DNA of 56,537 nucleotides from Stygiolobus sp037389425 (GCF_037389425.1 NZ_JBBHKR010000057.1:1-56537), one strand, 5' to 3'. Shown: positions 18,729-28,703, counted from the first letter of the stretch. The notes: a model not told the origin generated them from the letters alone. Made by a program: numbers and translations.

Positions 18729-19498
18729 ATAATTTCCGTGATATTTTCACTACTTAAAGTTAATAAAGTTTTCTGTAATAGACGGCTAGTAGTTTTTTCC
18801 TTGCTATAATAAAAAATCTATTCATGTTTTCATGTGAACAGACTTCCTCTTTCCGCTTAAGGGGGTTCACAAATAAATTCATAATTACACCTGATATGCT
18901 GTCGGGTTAGAAAGAAAGCCCCTTGAAAAAGGGACTCTCGTGACCAAAGTTTTAACCCTTCTAAGAATTAGCAATTTACAATCATCTACTGATCTGATTA
19001 CTTTTCCCAATTCAACACTTTTAGGCTAGGAATCAGCAAATTTACCTTCCCATTAGTCCCATTAAGTTAGAGAGGAGCGTCGTCATCAAAAAGAGAAGTT
19101 AGAAGAGTATTGTTTAAACTTTATTCTCTCTACCCCTCAGCTAGATTTTCCCCAATTTCTTGAAACGTCCACGTGCTTATACTTGTCGAAGGATTTATTT
19201 CCAGCAAGCCTCATCGTCCTATGTCGTCGCGTCAATCCTCATCGAATAACTAAAACACACCGATTTCGTTTGTCAGTACTCCTTAATAATGGTTCTTAAA
19301 CCCTGTACGTTAAGCGGCGTATGTCTCCTAATGTTTCACGAAGCGAGATTATTACTCTTAGAGTTTCAGAATATTGTTATGAGATAAATCTTGATACAAT
19401 TCATTGGAGGACATATGTGGAGGGTAAAGGTGTTTATCTCCTCATTCTAATTTTACTGATAGATGGGTTCACGATAAAAACTCGTTACAATTTAGGAA
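18729..19498. other. Long intergenic region with a GAAA-loop hairpin and possible gene remnant
   Basis: A hairpin CCCTT-GAAA-AAGGG lies at 18920-18933. On the minus strand around 19150-19240 there is a short open stretch ('HRTMRLAGNKSFDKYKHVD') that reads like real protein but ends quickly on both sides, so it may be a gene fossil. The plus-strand frame 19321-19509 shows no family features and I do not call it. Confidence 0.4.
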
Positions 19499-20146
19499 TT
19501 ATAGACTGAAATTAAAGACTTCCTCTCCTTTCTGATAGACTGTTACGTCCTTATCAATTATCGCGTAGCATCTGAATTTGGATGAGCTATCTACTCTGAG
19601 GTATTTACCCCATTCGAATTCGTAATAAGAGTGACAACCGTCAGTCATGTGACCGTTAAGGTGGAGCTTAGGTTTGATCTGTTCTAAGGCTTGTAGCATC
19701 AATTCCGCAGCCTCATTGTATCTCATTTTAGGGTATATTTCGGGGAGGTAGGGAGGTTGGTGAGTAATTAGTACGTCTACATTTTTGTCTCTTAATCTGC
19801 TTATTATTTTTAGGAACTTATTAGGAGGTATTCCGTAATTCTCGTCGTCTCCTATTAGGCCGTTAATCCCCGTGACCCTCATATCTCCGACACTCATTAT
19901 TTGACCATCTCTGATCGAGAAGTTCTTCACTATTGAGAAATTCTCATGATTACCGTAAACTGCTATTAGCTTAGTCCTTGAGAGAATATCGGAAAAATCA
20001 GCTGTTGACATCCCTTCTCCCCAATCGCCTGCCCCGATTAAGTAATCTGGTTTTAGCTCATCTAAGATGTTTAGCAGCCATTTAACTGACTCAATTTCCT
20101 CTTTGTCATCGAGGCTCTTATGCAGGTCGCTTATAAACAATATCAT
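19499..20146 (-). CDS. Metallophosphoesterase, calcineurin-like
   Basis: 215 residues with the whole metal-binding series: 'ISDLH' (residues 5-9), 'GAGDWGEG' (GD motif), 'VYGNHEN' (GNH[DE]), 'ITHQPP' (His) and 'LNGHMTDGCH' (GHx, with the second His displaced by a few residues compared with GHxH). Small stand-alone phosphoesterases of this type in archaea act on phosphodiesters or nucleotides; the substrate cannot be told. Unlike the copy at 4710, the bridging Asp is present. Cytoplasmic, single gene. Confidence 0.85.
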   Translation of the reverse strand: MILFISDLHKSLDDKEEIESVKWLLNILDELKPDYLIGAGDWGEGMSTADFSDILSRTKLIAVYGNHENFSIVKNFSIRDGQIMSVGDMRVTGINGLIGDDENYGIPPNKFLKIISRLRDKNVDVLITHQPPYLPEIYPKMRYNEAAELMLQALEQIKPKLHLNGHMTDGCHSYYEFEWGKYLRVDSSSKFRCYAIIDKDVTVYQKGEEVFNFSL

Positions 20147-20483
20147 ATATTCAATTTATCTAAGCTGGCAGGTTAAAAAAGTTAGGGGATTGCATTCAAG
20201 TTTTTTGATGTAGAGTATATGTCGATTCATCCAATTTATCTCACCGACGGATAACATAAACCTTTCAGTAACATTAATTTCAACGTTAATCGTAAGTTTA
20301 CACCCGAATCTCTCTAGTGGTAAGTAAAAACCACGATATAACAGTCGGAGTTCTCTCAAAATACTATTCAACTGTCGTAAGTGAAGCCTCAAAATTGGAC
20401 GGTCAAGATAGGACTTGATCATTACAGCATGTTAGCCTTTGAAACGATCAAGGAAGTAGTGTCAAGGACAAAAGGATTATCCT
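20147..20483. other. Intergenic region with probable gene fossil
   Basis: A minus-strand frame (20156-20422) is open but does not look like a conserved protein. On the plus strand a piece 'ITVGVLSKYYSTVVSEASKLD' at about 20350-20415 looks more protein-like but has stops close by. The segment 20262-20300 resembles 3125-3166 at DNA level (shared words TTTCAACGTTA and TTACACCC), so this may be the remnant of a repeated, decayed gene or element. Confidence 0.4.
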
Positions 20484-20870
20484 TTAAAGTGTCTTAATAA
20501 ATTCTTTAAAGGATATTGCACTCCCCTTTTCCAGCAAGTCTTTATCGTTAGATACCAACGTCAAACCTCTGCTAATAGCTGCGAAGACGTAAGATGCGTC
20601 ATAATATGTTAAACCCCTCTCTACGGCGACCCTCATTACCTCTTGCATTGGTAAATCTCCTAAAACGTTAAACTTCCTAAGTAATTCATGAAAGAGTTTA
20701 GCTAATATAAAGGGGTCTTTGACCTTCTTATGGATCCTATAATCCTTCCATATTGCATTTCCTACTTCATAAAAGGTGAGGTCTAGAATGTAGACCTTTT
20801 TGACGTCAACCTTATCTATGTAATCCAACAAAGGGTATATGACAGATGCATCAAGCAAATAGCCTTCCAT
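20484..20870 (-). CDS. vapC: VapC-type PIN-domain toxin
   Basis: 128 residues. PIN RNase features: 'LLDASVIYPLLDY' with the first catalytic Asp, Glu in 'LTFYEVGNAIWKDY', 'GLTYYDASYVFAA' with the third acidic residue, and 'TLVSNDKDLLEKG' with the last. VapC toxins cleave RNA and are held in check by the partner VapB. The ATG is 2 bases after the stop of the antitoxin gene and is preceded by AGGT, so the two are one operon. All catalytic residues are present, so this pair should be active. Confidence 0.9.
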   Translation of the reverse strand: MEGYLLDASVIYPLLDYIDKVDVKKVYILDLTFYEVGNAIWKDYRIHKKVKDPFILAKLFHELLRKFNVLGDLPMQEVMRVAVERGLTYYDASYVFAAISRGLTLVSNDKDLLEKGSAISFKEFIKTL

Positions 20871-20872
20871 CT

Positions 20873-21097
20873 TTACCTTTCATCTCTACTTGTCCTTATA
20901 GCCTCGACCCATTCCTCTTCGTTTACGTCTTTCATTAATTCTTTAATGTCACTTGCAAGCTTTTTCAACTCCTCCTTCTCTTTTTCTTCTATGGCTTTTT
21001 CTAAAGCTTTTTCAACCACATCCCTAATATTTATCCCCAACTCTTCAGCCTTTTCCTTTAATCCTTTTTTCACTCTTACACTTATCACGTCTGACAT
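20873..21097 (-). CDS. vapB: VapB-type antitoxin
   Basis: 74 residues from ATG 21097: 'MSDVISVRVKKGLKEKAEELG' is a ribbon-helix-helix domain (strand then two helices), followed by an acidic/basic helical tail (about residues 32-74) that would wrap around the toxin. I chose 21097 over longer starts because on the minus strand a TATA box (ATATATACC) lies about 25 bases before it, the usual leaderless spacing, and because the conserved strand begins right there. It represses its own operon and neutralises the downstream VapC. Confidence 0.88.
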   Translation of the reverse strand: MSDVISVRVKKGLKEKAEELGINIRDVVEKALEKAIEEKEKEELKKLASDIKELMKDVNEEEWVEAIRTSRDER

Positions 21098-21814
21098 ATT
21101 ATTGTATACGCAAAACTGGTATATATTCTGATCTCTCCGATGCAAGCATCCAATGACAGTTTTCACTCCTCCCTGAAGGACCATAACGCGTTTGGTAATC
21201 ATACTGTCGTTTTTAAAATAATATTTACATTATTTCAACGTGAAAGGAACGTAAGGGCTGGAGAGAGGATTTTTGATATCGAGTGTAAAAAACTTTCCAA
21301 GGACTGAGTACTTCTACATAGGTCTGTTATTTGATCGCTAACAAGAAGGTTTAAATTAAGACCGTGACCGAATTCAAATTTCCGCCTCTAATGTCCACCG
21401 AAGACGAATACGTGAACACGTAATCCTCTTATATTTTCTGTAACCGTTAACTTCGCGCCTAAATCTCTTTCTGAACGACTCAACCTCAACTTCATCTTTA
21501 TCCTTAATACCTAACGCCGTGTCAGTTTCACGAGTAACAGGGAATCTACTTACACTTCTGGGCTATTGCTGACTTCCTTGGTTTTATAGCTGCTATTTCC
21601 ATCCCCTTTCTTCTCCCCCATTTCTGTCTTTCTCGCAGCACTTGGAGTTATTCCCTAAAGAGGTGTACCACATGGCGGAATTAGAAGCAATTAAAAGTTA
21701 AGGAAAAGTCACGCTGTGGGTTAACATATTGCGGATGCGATACACTTCTAGACATTATAAGGGTGTTAGCAATAACTTTAAATCGTAGAAATAAAACCTT
21801 ACGATGGAAAAACA
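21098..21814. other. Intergenic region, promoter of the ABC exporter, possible fossil
   Basis: No intact gene. Around 21420-21480 on the minus strand a stretch 'ERDLGAKLTVTENIRGLRVH' looks protein-like and is broken by stops further on; it may be a decayed gene. The ABC exporter promoter is near the end: TTTAAAT at 21778-21784. A tiny frame ATG GAA AAA CAA TGA at 21804-21818 overlaps the ATPase start as ATGA. Confidence 0.4.
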
Positions 21815-22717
21815 ATGATTAAAGTAGAGAGAATTACAAAGTATTTTGGCAGAAGAAAAGTTCTCGACGACGTCACTTTCACAGTAAATGATGGGGAAAT
21901 CGTTGGATTCGTTGGTCTAAACGGTGCAGGGAAGACAACGACCATCAGGGTTATTGTAGGAGTATTAGAACCCAACTCGGGCGATGTATTTATAGACGGT
22001 ATTAGTATAACAAAAGACAAGAGGAACGCTTCAAAACGAGTAGGTTGGGTACCAGAACTACCGATATTTGAATTAGATGCAAGTGCTCTTGACTATTTCG
22101 TCTACATAGCGGGATATTACGGTATAGGGAGTAGTGAAGCTAGGGAGTTAGGAAAGAGACTGTTTGAAGAGCTCGGGTTATCAGGTAGGGAGAAGGACAA
22201 GCTCAAGAACTATTCCCAAGGAATGAAAAAGAGGTTTGCACTTGCTGTTTCCCTCATATCTGATCCAAAAAATTTCATCTTCGACGAGGTACTTAACGGT
22301 TTAGACCCTCAAGGGATACAGTTCTTCAGGGATTTGGCGCTTAAGATGAAAAAAGAGGGGAAGGCTGTACTTTTCTCCTCTCATATATTATCTGAGGTCG
22401 AGACTATTGCTGATAAAGTTGTGTTCATTCACAAAGGAAAGATACTCAAAGAAATGAGTATTGAAGAAATAAAGAAAAGTGTAAAGACGAGGGACTTAAA
22501 GGTGGTTTTGGGAGACTTCAAACCTGAAGCGCTAGCTGAAGCGAGTAAGTTCGGTCAGGTGACCAATAACGGTAATGTGATCATAATCAAAGACTGTAAG
22601 GGTGATATACCTCAAGTGTCCTCAGCACTTTCAAAGTATCAGGTCGTAGAAATAAATTGGTTAAAGGGTAATTTAGAGGAATTCTTTTTCAAAATAATAA
22701 ATGAACAAGGTGGGTAA
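21815..22717 (+). CDS. ABC transporter ATP-binding protein (exporter type)
   Basis: 300 residues. Walker A 'GLNGAGKTT' (about 35-43), ABC signature 'NYSQGMKKR' (the form usual in ABC-2 exporters), Walker B 'FIFDEVLNGLDP' and H-loop 'FSSHIL'. A C-terminal domain of about 80 residues follows, as in drug and NatA-type exporters. The Walker B region reads DEVLNG instead of the common DEPTNG; the catalytic DE is kept. It powers the two permeases encoded next (22719 and 24426). The gene overlaps, as ATGA, a four-codon mini-frame starting at the expected leaderless position. Confidence 0.92.
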   Translation: MIKVERITKYFGRRKVLDDVTFTVNDGEIVGFVGLNGAGKTTTIRVIVGVLEPNSGDVFIDGISITKDKRNASKRVGWVPELPIFELDASALDYFVYIAGYYGIGSSEARELGKRLFEELGLSGREKDKLKNYSQGMKKRFALAVSLISDPKNFIFDEVLNGLDPQGIQFFRDLALKMKKEGKAVLFSSHILSEVETIADKVVFIHKGKILKEMSIEEIKKSVKTRDLKVVLGDFKPEALAEASKFGQVTNNGNVIIIKDCKGDIPQVSSALSKYQVVEINWLKGNLEEFFFKIINEQGG

Positions 22718-22718
22718 A

Positions 22719-24155
22719 ATGGCTTCCACGCTCCTTTATGACTTTAAGAGGAGCTTACTTAAGCCCGTAGTGTTAATAACATTGGTCTTTTTTGCCATAG
22801 CAGGTATAGGCGTGAGCTTATACCTAGTCCATTTAAGTGGGATTGGTCCCTCAGATTATGAGAACTTAAACTTACTAGCCCTCTGTTATCATAGTGTTAA
22901 AAACTCGTTCATTACCGGTATAGTATTTAATAACCTAGGTGAACCTTTACCTAACGCTGAAGTCCTGGTCATGAACGACGGAAAAGTGGTGAATAGCACC
23001 GTTACAAATAGCCAAGGCACATTTAATATAACTATTGGGTATCCGTTACCTCTAAACACGTCGGAAAGCACTCCAAACATCTCGGTAAAAGTAGAATATA
23101 ACGGCCTCACCAGGTATTGGAGTAGTGTTTCTACACAGTATTCTGGTACCGGTTTCGGTGCACTGTCATCGGGCGTAAACTATGCGGTAATCCCAATAAT
23201 TAATTCGAGCGAGTTGTGGAAATTCAGCGTGTATAGCCCAATAATCTTTCCTAACAGCAGTGAGAGTGCTATCGCAGTTTTACAAAAGTTTGACGACCAT
23301 CTGATAATACTATCATCTGACAACTTAACACTCGAATTAGGGTTCCTCCATAATTTTTCTGAATTTAACTCTTCCTCTCCTTTACCGAACAAGAAAGTTG
23401 TTAACGTCAGTGCTTTCAAGCCCGAAATAGTAAGTCTCGATATACCTAACGGGGCTAATAGTGTCGTGGTTGAGTACTATTTACCAAGTTCACCTATATT
23501 AATATATGGGTCTAGATCCCCTGTATACCCGCTTACTTATCTAGGGCATGAAGTACTTTCATTCTATCCTTCCGCATTGGCGTTTTACGCCGGGTTCTTC
23601 CCCTTTGTAGCTATATACTTAGCTTATTCAATGTTTGCTAACCCTAGGAGCAACGGCACTTTAGAATTCCTGTTAGCTAGACCGGTTACCAAGGGCATCT
23701 TATACTTTAACCGTTTGATGGCAAATCTACTGACCGTTCTCGTCTCATCTGTCATTGTGAACGTTGTTGCTGCACTAGTTATTTCACTTTACACTGGGAT
23801 ACCTATAGCAAGTTACATTATAATCATGGAAACACTAGGAATATTTACTAACGTGTCGGCTTACGTAAGTCTGACTTATATGTTTGGTGGATTGGCCAAG
23901 GAAAGCAAAATAGCACTAGCTTTACCTATAATACTCTACTTCGTCCTACCGGTGATCAGTTTTTTAGGGTCATTCTCCCCTAGTATGTACTGGCTCGCTT
24001 ATGTACCACCATCAGTGCTAGAAAGTTATATTAACGATAAGATCTTCAATATCAGCCAATCATTAAGCTTGTTAGGTAGTGTGGTCTCCGCTGCTTTATG
24101 GGTAACGGTACCAGCGATTATAGGGTATGTAGCCTTTAAAAAAGAGGACATTTAA
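22719..24155 (+). CDS. ABC-2 type permease with large extracytoplasmic domain
   Basis: About 478 residues. One membrane helix near the N-terminus ('VVLITLVFFAIAGIGVSLYL'), then an outside domain of about 220 residues with many N-glycosylation sites. The outside domain includes a carboxypeptidase-regulatory-like Ig module ('GIVFNNLGEPLPNAEVLV', 'TNSQGTFNITI'). Five or more helices follow. A cytoplasmic loop 'NPRSNGTLEFLLARPVTK' is the coupling region typical of ABC-2 permeases. ATG 22719 is preferred over ATG 22701 because it follows the ATPase stop directly and has GGTGGG upstream. It is a paralogue of the permease at 24426; the two probably pair. Confidence 0.85.
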   Translation: MASTLLYDFKRSLLKPVVLITLVFFAIAGIGVSLYLVHLSGIGPSDYENLNLLALCYHSVKNSFITGIVFNNLGEPLPNAEVLVMNDGKVVNSTVTNSQGTFNITIGYPLPLNTSESTPNISVKVEYNGLTRYWSSVSTQYSGTGFGALSSGVNYAVIPIINSSELWKFSVYSPIIFPNSSESAIAVLQKFDDHLIILSSDNLTLELGFLHNFSEFNSSSPLPNKKVVNVSAFKPEIVSLDIPNGANSVVVEYYLPSSPILIYGSRSPVYPLTYLGHEVLSFYPSALAFYAGFFPFVAIYLAYSMFANPRSNGTLEFLLARPVTKGILYFNRLMANLLTVLVSSVIVNVVAALVISLYTGIPIASYIIIMETLGIFTNVSAYVSLTYMFGGLAKESKIALALPIILYFVLPVISFLGSFSPSMYWLAYVPPSVLESYINDKIFNISQSLSLLGSVVSAALWVTVPAIIGYVAFKKEDI

Positions 24156-24425
24156 TTAATTGGTAAAATGCTTTACATGGGAAGTTTAATGAAGCTAGTA
24201 GATTTAGAGAAAGCCCACCGACTAGATTCCACTATATTCCAATGAACTAGGATGAGGATATCTATATTATAAGAAAGCTGAGGATAGAAGGTCAAATTGT
24301 TTGCATAGGAATTCGTATATCTTACCTTAAAAAGTACCGATATTGAGTAGCGAATACTCCTAAGTTTTCCCGTTAGTTTTTCCTTATTTGGAAAAAGTTT
24401 ATTTTTTTTAACCATAGCTTTACCT

Positions 24426-25871
24426 GTGCATCCAGCCATTTACGATTTTAAGAGGAGTTTTCTGAGGATATCAGCATTACTTATAATTGCCCTTGTTACA
24501 ACTATTTCAACTTACCTTACAGCATCTGTATTTATTTCTAACGCTAACACGGCCTTCGTTTATAAGTCAGACTATTATGATATTAACATGATCGGTTTAA
24601 CGGATACACACTACTATCCCTCTAATAACTCATTCGTGATTCAAATTGAAGGATATTTGTTTAATAATCAAGGAAACCCGATAAGCGGTGTTGTAAAAGT
24701 TGTAGTAGTTCACAATACAACACACATAGTAAAAGAGGCTGATGTTAACGGGTTCTTTAACATAACTTTTGTATTCCCTAACTTGCCGTCTCCGTACATC
24801 CAGGTTACAAGTACCAATTCTTCAATCTATGTTACAAATACCAATTCTTCAATAATATACTATCAGCCTGCTGAGGTTATTAGAATATTAGCTCTCTCTT
24901 ACAATATCTCTGTAATTAGTAACGGTTATACTCGAAGTCAATTTGAACTTTTTCTTTCAAATTCCACAGGTAGTATAATGCTTACAAGTAACGCTTATTA
25001 TAGTGAGAGTTCTTTGGCCTCAGAGATAGTTTTTGTCCAATTTGGTAAAACGTTAATATTGAGCCGAGTTAACGGAACGCTTCATATCATTTACTACAAC
25101 AATAAGACGGTGGTAGGGAGATACAATGTACCGGTAATCGCAAACAGGTTAGAGATGATAAACCTTAATTTGCCTTTGAGAGCGAATAACGAGACGCTGA
25201 TTTTCGGTAACATGTCGACCAGTGTCGTATACTATCCTTATACGGAATTGGGCTCTTCCTTAATCAATTATTATTACTACAACGTGTTCCCACTAATTAC
25301 ATTCTTATTTCCCCCTTTTGTTATATACTTGGCTTATTCGTCGTTCTCAAAACCCAGAGATAATGGAGCGCTAGAATTCATTTTAAGCAGGCCGGTAACT
25401 AAAGACGAATTATATATTAATAGGTTTACGGCGAATTCATTAACCATCGCATTAGCTTCCTTGATCTTCGTTTTAGCGTTCATTGGAACCGTATATTACT
25501 ATTCCCAGATCACGTTTCCGTTTTTCGTTGTAATCCTCAATAGTGTAGGCCTTTTCATCTTGTTATCAACTTATTTATCATTGGCGTATCTTGTTGGTGC
25601 TTTATTCAAATCAAGTAATTGGACAATACTTATTACGACTCTAGCGTATCTGATCAACTCGTATATCTTACCATTAATACCCTTCGTGAAGCCAAATCTT
25701 TCGTTTATAACGTATTATATGGGATTCGGTTCGGTGAACTATTTTATAAGGCATTACATATTTATGGAGGCTACTAAGTATGATCCTATGATTTCAACTT
25801 TTGCCTTCGTTGGATGGATAGTTATACCGTTCTTATTAGGTGTTATAGCTTTTAGAAAAAGGGACATTTGA
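24426..25871 (+). CDS. ABC-2 type permease, paralogue with extracytoplasmic domain
   Basis: 481 residues from a GTG start ('HPAIYDFKRSFLRISALL'). The layout matches the preceding permease: N-terminal helix, glycosylation-rich Ig-like outer domain ('GYLFNNQGNPISGVVKVVV', 'VNGFFNITF'), then a helical bundle with 'KPRDNGALEFILSRPVTKDE', ending in 'AFRKRDI' as the other ends in 'AFKKEDI'. The outer domain has a small internal duplication 'TNSSIYVTNTNSSI'. The gap of 270 bases to the first permease has no gene; the pair with one ATPase suggests a heterodimeric exporter. Confidence 0.85.
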   Translation: MHPAIYDFKRSFLRISALLIIALVTTISTYLTASVFISNANTAFVYKSDYYDINMIGLTDTHYYPSNNSFVIQIEGYLFNNQGNPISGVVKVVVVHNTTHIVKEADVNGFFNITFVFPNLPSPYIQVTSTNSSIYVTNTNSSIIYYQPAEVIRILALSYNISVISNGYTRSQFELFLSNSTGSIMLTSNAYYSESSLASEIVFVQFGKTLILSRVNGTLHIIYYNNKTVVGRYNVPVIANRLEMINLNLPLRANNETLIFGNMSTSVVYYPYTELGSSLINYYYYNVFPLITFLFPPFVIYLAYSSFSKPRDNGALEFILSRPVTKDELYINRFTANSLTIALASLIFVLAFIGTVYYYSQITFPFFVVILNSVGLFILLSTYLSLAYLVGALFKSSNWTILITTLAYLINSYILPLIPFVKPNLSFITYYMGFGSVNYFIRHYIFMEATKYDPMISTFAFVGWIVIPFLLGVIAFRKRDI

Positions 25872-26484
25872 TTTTTTAAAAGCAATGTTGTAAAAATTCT
25901 AAATAACAAGGCGTCTGAAACTTGTTACCGGAATTAAAAACGTTAACAAATAAGAAAAACCTAACGGTTATCATTTTCAGTATTCACAATCCCCTCTGTA
26001 TTGTATTCACAACGGATAATAAAGCGAGTCGTTGTCAATAGTTTCGGCTAAATTATGGAGTTTAAATCGCAAGGCTAGTATGTCTAACAGCTACATGTGG
26101 AAGAGAGGCTTATAACGAGATTGAGTGTTTATTAGGGACTGAAAATTTACTGTTAACATAGACTGTAACGCTTCTACGTAACCACTCGTCTTTTTAATTA
26201 GTTCTAAATTTGTCCTAACATGTTTGCGCCTGAAGGTATTACCAAACCGAAATAGTTGTTGATGATCTCCAAACCGATGACCGCTCATTAGGGTAGTGAT
26301 GTTCCCCTTAATCGGCTTACTAGGCGATTTTTTATGACCCATTAGCTTACGGTGGAGCTGGGAAAGTCCTGCCACGGGTCAACACTTTAAGTACAGAAGT
26401 TAAAATTACATTATAACTTCATTCTAGCTTAGTCAGCTTTATCTTATGAATAATTTTATATAATTGAAACTAATTAGCCACCTC
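25872..26484. other. Intergenic region with unassigned minus-strand frame
   Basis: A minus-strand frame of 94 codons (26091-26375) is open but shows no recognised features and I treat it as doubtful; it may be a decayed gene. The end holds the promoter of the stalk protein: TTTTATATAA at about 26452-26461, about 25 bases before ATG 26485. Confidence 0.4.
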
Positions 26485-28239
26485 ATGGAAAAGGGGTTTG
26501 TCCAAAAGGAGTTTCTCCCTTTTATATTACTACTTACCATCCTAATGTTACCAGTTACTGCTAATTCGCAAGTACAATCCACAAACATCAGTTTTTCCAT
26601 TGTTGCCCCAATGTTAACCTCAGCAATTTATTATCAAGGACATTACCTTATTCCCTTTACTAACCTAACCGGAGTATATAGCGTCACCAACGAGGGTTTC
26701 TTAATTTCGCTTAAACCGGAATCTTTCATCAATTATTCTGGTAAAATGTTCGACTTGCCCTTTGGAATTACCAGTATTAGTGGTGGAGTAGTAAACGGTA
26801 AAGTAGTCCTATTCGCATTAGGAACTTCTCATAACATCACCCTTTCTAACGCTAGTCTTTCTTCGCTCTTCAGCCTCTTTCAACTACCCTTGTTGTTCAA
26901 AAACGTATCACTTTACCTCATCACATTTAACGGAGAAGCGTTTAACGTTAGTACAATTGCGTCAAATGTAAGCTATTGGCAAGTGATAAGTAACGGTGTT
27001 TACACTTATGCAATAGGAAATAGCACAATTGTAAGTATTTATAATGGAAAAATAGGGAGTGTTATAAACCTAAAAATAGAGAACTTCACGCCCTTGATTC
27101 CCTTAGCTTTAGGTAAGGACGCAGTAAGTTTAGAAGGAATAACGAACGGCGGTGTGGGGAGTGAACTCTTGGGGAATGAAATCCTTGTAATAAACACTAC
27201 TAACGGAGAAATTATCAAAAACATAACTGATTTTATAGTTGCGACACCGGTGATGAATTCCTCAAATTCCGAGTTTGTAGTCCTTTACAGCAACGATAGT
27301 ATAGTAGTGTATAACTACTTAGGAGAGCAGATAGGAAACATAAACATAAGTGTAACCCCTAACATTAAATATGTAGAATTATTCGGTAACTCGACTTTAT
27401 TCGTTCTATCTGCATCAGCAACAGTAACCGGTCTATCTGCATCAACAGTAACCGGTACCATATTACTTAGCTTCACAGCTTATACTTATGTCAATATTCA
27501 AGGTAAATGGATAAAATACACTACGTATTCAACACCTACTAGCTCAATTGGTCAGATAATAACCCCCATAGGAATCCTAGTGTATCCAAGTTACTACAAA
27601 ATTGTGTCATATATTACGACCTTTTCGAAAACGAGCGGAATTTTAAGCATGACTCCGTCTTTCATGACCATACCGTTCACAAAACCCTCGCCGCCTAGAC
27701 TAGAGGTCTATACAATTGAGGGGATTGGATCCTCTACTATCGTTATCTCAGCATTTTATCCAAATTCGACATTAATAGGGGTTTATAACGTAAAGTTTCT
27801 AGTAAACGGAAGTCTTGTGGGAGTCTACAGTATTGGGGAGGATGCGTACTATACCGTAAATTCAAGCGGGATTTATAATGTTACAGCTATAGTTAGCAAT
27901 GCGTTCGGCTCTGCCTCTGTAAGCAAAATGGTTAACGTTACGGTACAGCAACCTGTAAATACTACGACCACAACAACAATGACGACAACAACTACACAAC
28001 CTGAAACAAATACGACGATAACAACGACTTCTACTATCTCGCCATCCACTACTAACACGACAACAACTACAACAACAACGACATCCTTGCCAATCACTAC
28101 CACCACGACAGCAACATCAGTAATATCATCGACATCTACATCGACTAAACCACAAGGCTTTCCGACCTTACCTATAATTGTCGGTATAATAGTAGTTGTA
28201 GTAGTTTTCGGCATATTTGTCCTGTTAAGAAGGAGATGA
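26485..28239 (+). CDS. Surface protein with Thr-rich stalk and C-terminal anchor
   Basis: About 584 residues. A signal peptide ('FLPFILLLTILMLPVTANS') is followed by about 370 residues of beta-rich sequence with weak repeat character and many N-glycosylation sites. Next comes an Ig/PKD-like module ('GVYNVKFLVNGSLVG', 'GIYNVTAIVSNAFGSA'), a Thr-rich stalk (about 27950-28150), and a membrane helix ending in RRR. ATG 26485 is chosen over TTG 26464 because the TATA box is at about 26452-26461. A short DNA duplication (27409-27460, coding 'LSASATVTGLSASTVTG') shows slippage. It follows the exporter genes and may be its cargo, partner or substrate receptor; inference only. Confidence 0.75.
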   Translation: MEKGFVQKEFLPFILLLTILMLPVTANSQVQSTNISFSIVAPMLTSAIYYQGHYLIPFTNLTGVYSVTNEGFLISLKPESFINYSGKMFDLPFGITSISGGVVNGKVVLFALGTSHNITLSNASLSSLFSLFQLPLLFKNVSLYLITFNGEAFNVSTIASNVSYWQVISNGVYTYAIGNSTIVSIYNGKIGSVINLKIENFTPLIPLALGKDAVSLEGITNGGVGSELLGNEILVINTTNGEIIKNITDFIVATPVMNSSNSEFVVLYSNDSIVVYNYLGEQIGNINISVTPNIKYVELFGNSTLFVLSASATVTGLSASTVTGTILLSFTAYTYVNIQGKWIKYTTYSTPTSSIGQIITPIGILVYPSYYKIVSYITTFSKTSGILSMTPSFMTIPFTKPSPPRLEVYTIEGIGSSTIVISAFYPNSTLIGVYNVKFLVNGSLVGVYSIGEDAYYTVNSSGIYNVTAIVSNAFGSASVSKMVNVTVQQPVNTTTTTTMTTTTTQPETNTTITTTSTISPSTTNTTTTTTTTTSLPITTTTTATSVISSTSTSTKPQGFPTLPIIVGIIVVVVVFGIFVLLRRR

Positions 28240-28406
28240 GACTACCTTCCCTCCTTATTTTTTCTACAGTCTCTTGAATACTTTTCAACCCATAAGCTTA
28301 TTCCTAAATTCGTATAGGAAACCCTTTACGTCAAAAGATCGTAACTTAAGGAGTATCTACTTTTCTCAGCAGTCTGGGAAGGTGGACGACTCTACAAGCA
28401 ACAAGA

Positions 28407-28703
28407 TTACTTTTCTCTTAATAATTCTAATACTTGTCTTATTAATTCATCTCCCTTTTTAGTTATAAAAACCCTCAACCTCTTACCCTCAACTGTAGGG
28501 ATATATTTCATCTCCACATATCCACTTTTATGCAAGATCTTAAGGTGCTGATACAGTTCACCCTTATTTAGCCTTGTGGCGTCTAACAATTCCTTAAACC
28601 ATGCAGACCTAGTATAATAAAGACCCAGCAGAATCCCTAATCTAACTCCTTCATTTAACTCCTTATTATCCTTCAACAGTTTTATTAATTTCTCTAACTC
28701 CAT
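28407..28703 (-). CDS. Winged-helix transcription regulator (ArsR/PadR-like)
   Basis: 98 residues: 'LNEGVRLGILLGLYYTRSAW' helix, 'FKELLDATRLNKGELYQHLKIL' (helix-turn-helix), 'SGYVEMKYIPTVEGKRLRVFI' (wing), 'GDELIRQVLELLREK'. Regulators of this kind in archaea often sit beside a membrane protein and an ABC system. The ATG overlaps the stop of the upstream membrane protein gene by 10 bases, so both are co-transcribed. It probably regulates this operon or the adjacent ABC genes. Confidence 0.85.
   Translation of the reverse strand: MELEKLIKLLKDNKELNEGVRLGILLGLYYTRSAWFKELLDATRLNKGELYQHLKILHKSGYVEMKYIPTVEGKRLRVFITKKGDELIRQVLELLREK

Noticed and set aside
19321..19509. Plus-strand open frame of 62 codons
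   Set aside because: No promoter-like sequence at the right distance, no family features, and it runs convergently into the phosphoesterase gene end.
26091..26375. Minus-strand open frame of 94 codons
   Set aside because: Begins like protein but no family recognised and no promoter seen; possibly a fossil, not enough to call a gene.
27950..28160. ACA/ACT-rich stretch considered as a simple repeat or CRISPR-like array
   Set aside because: It is codon repetition for a Thr-rich stalk inside an open gene, without regular spacers.
27873..28214. Minus-strand open frame rich in Val
   Set aside because: It is the mirror of the Thr-codon stalk repeat of the surface-protein gene on the plus strand.
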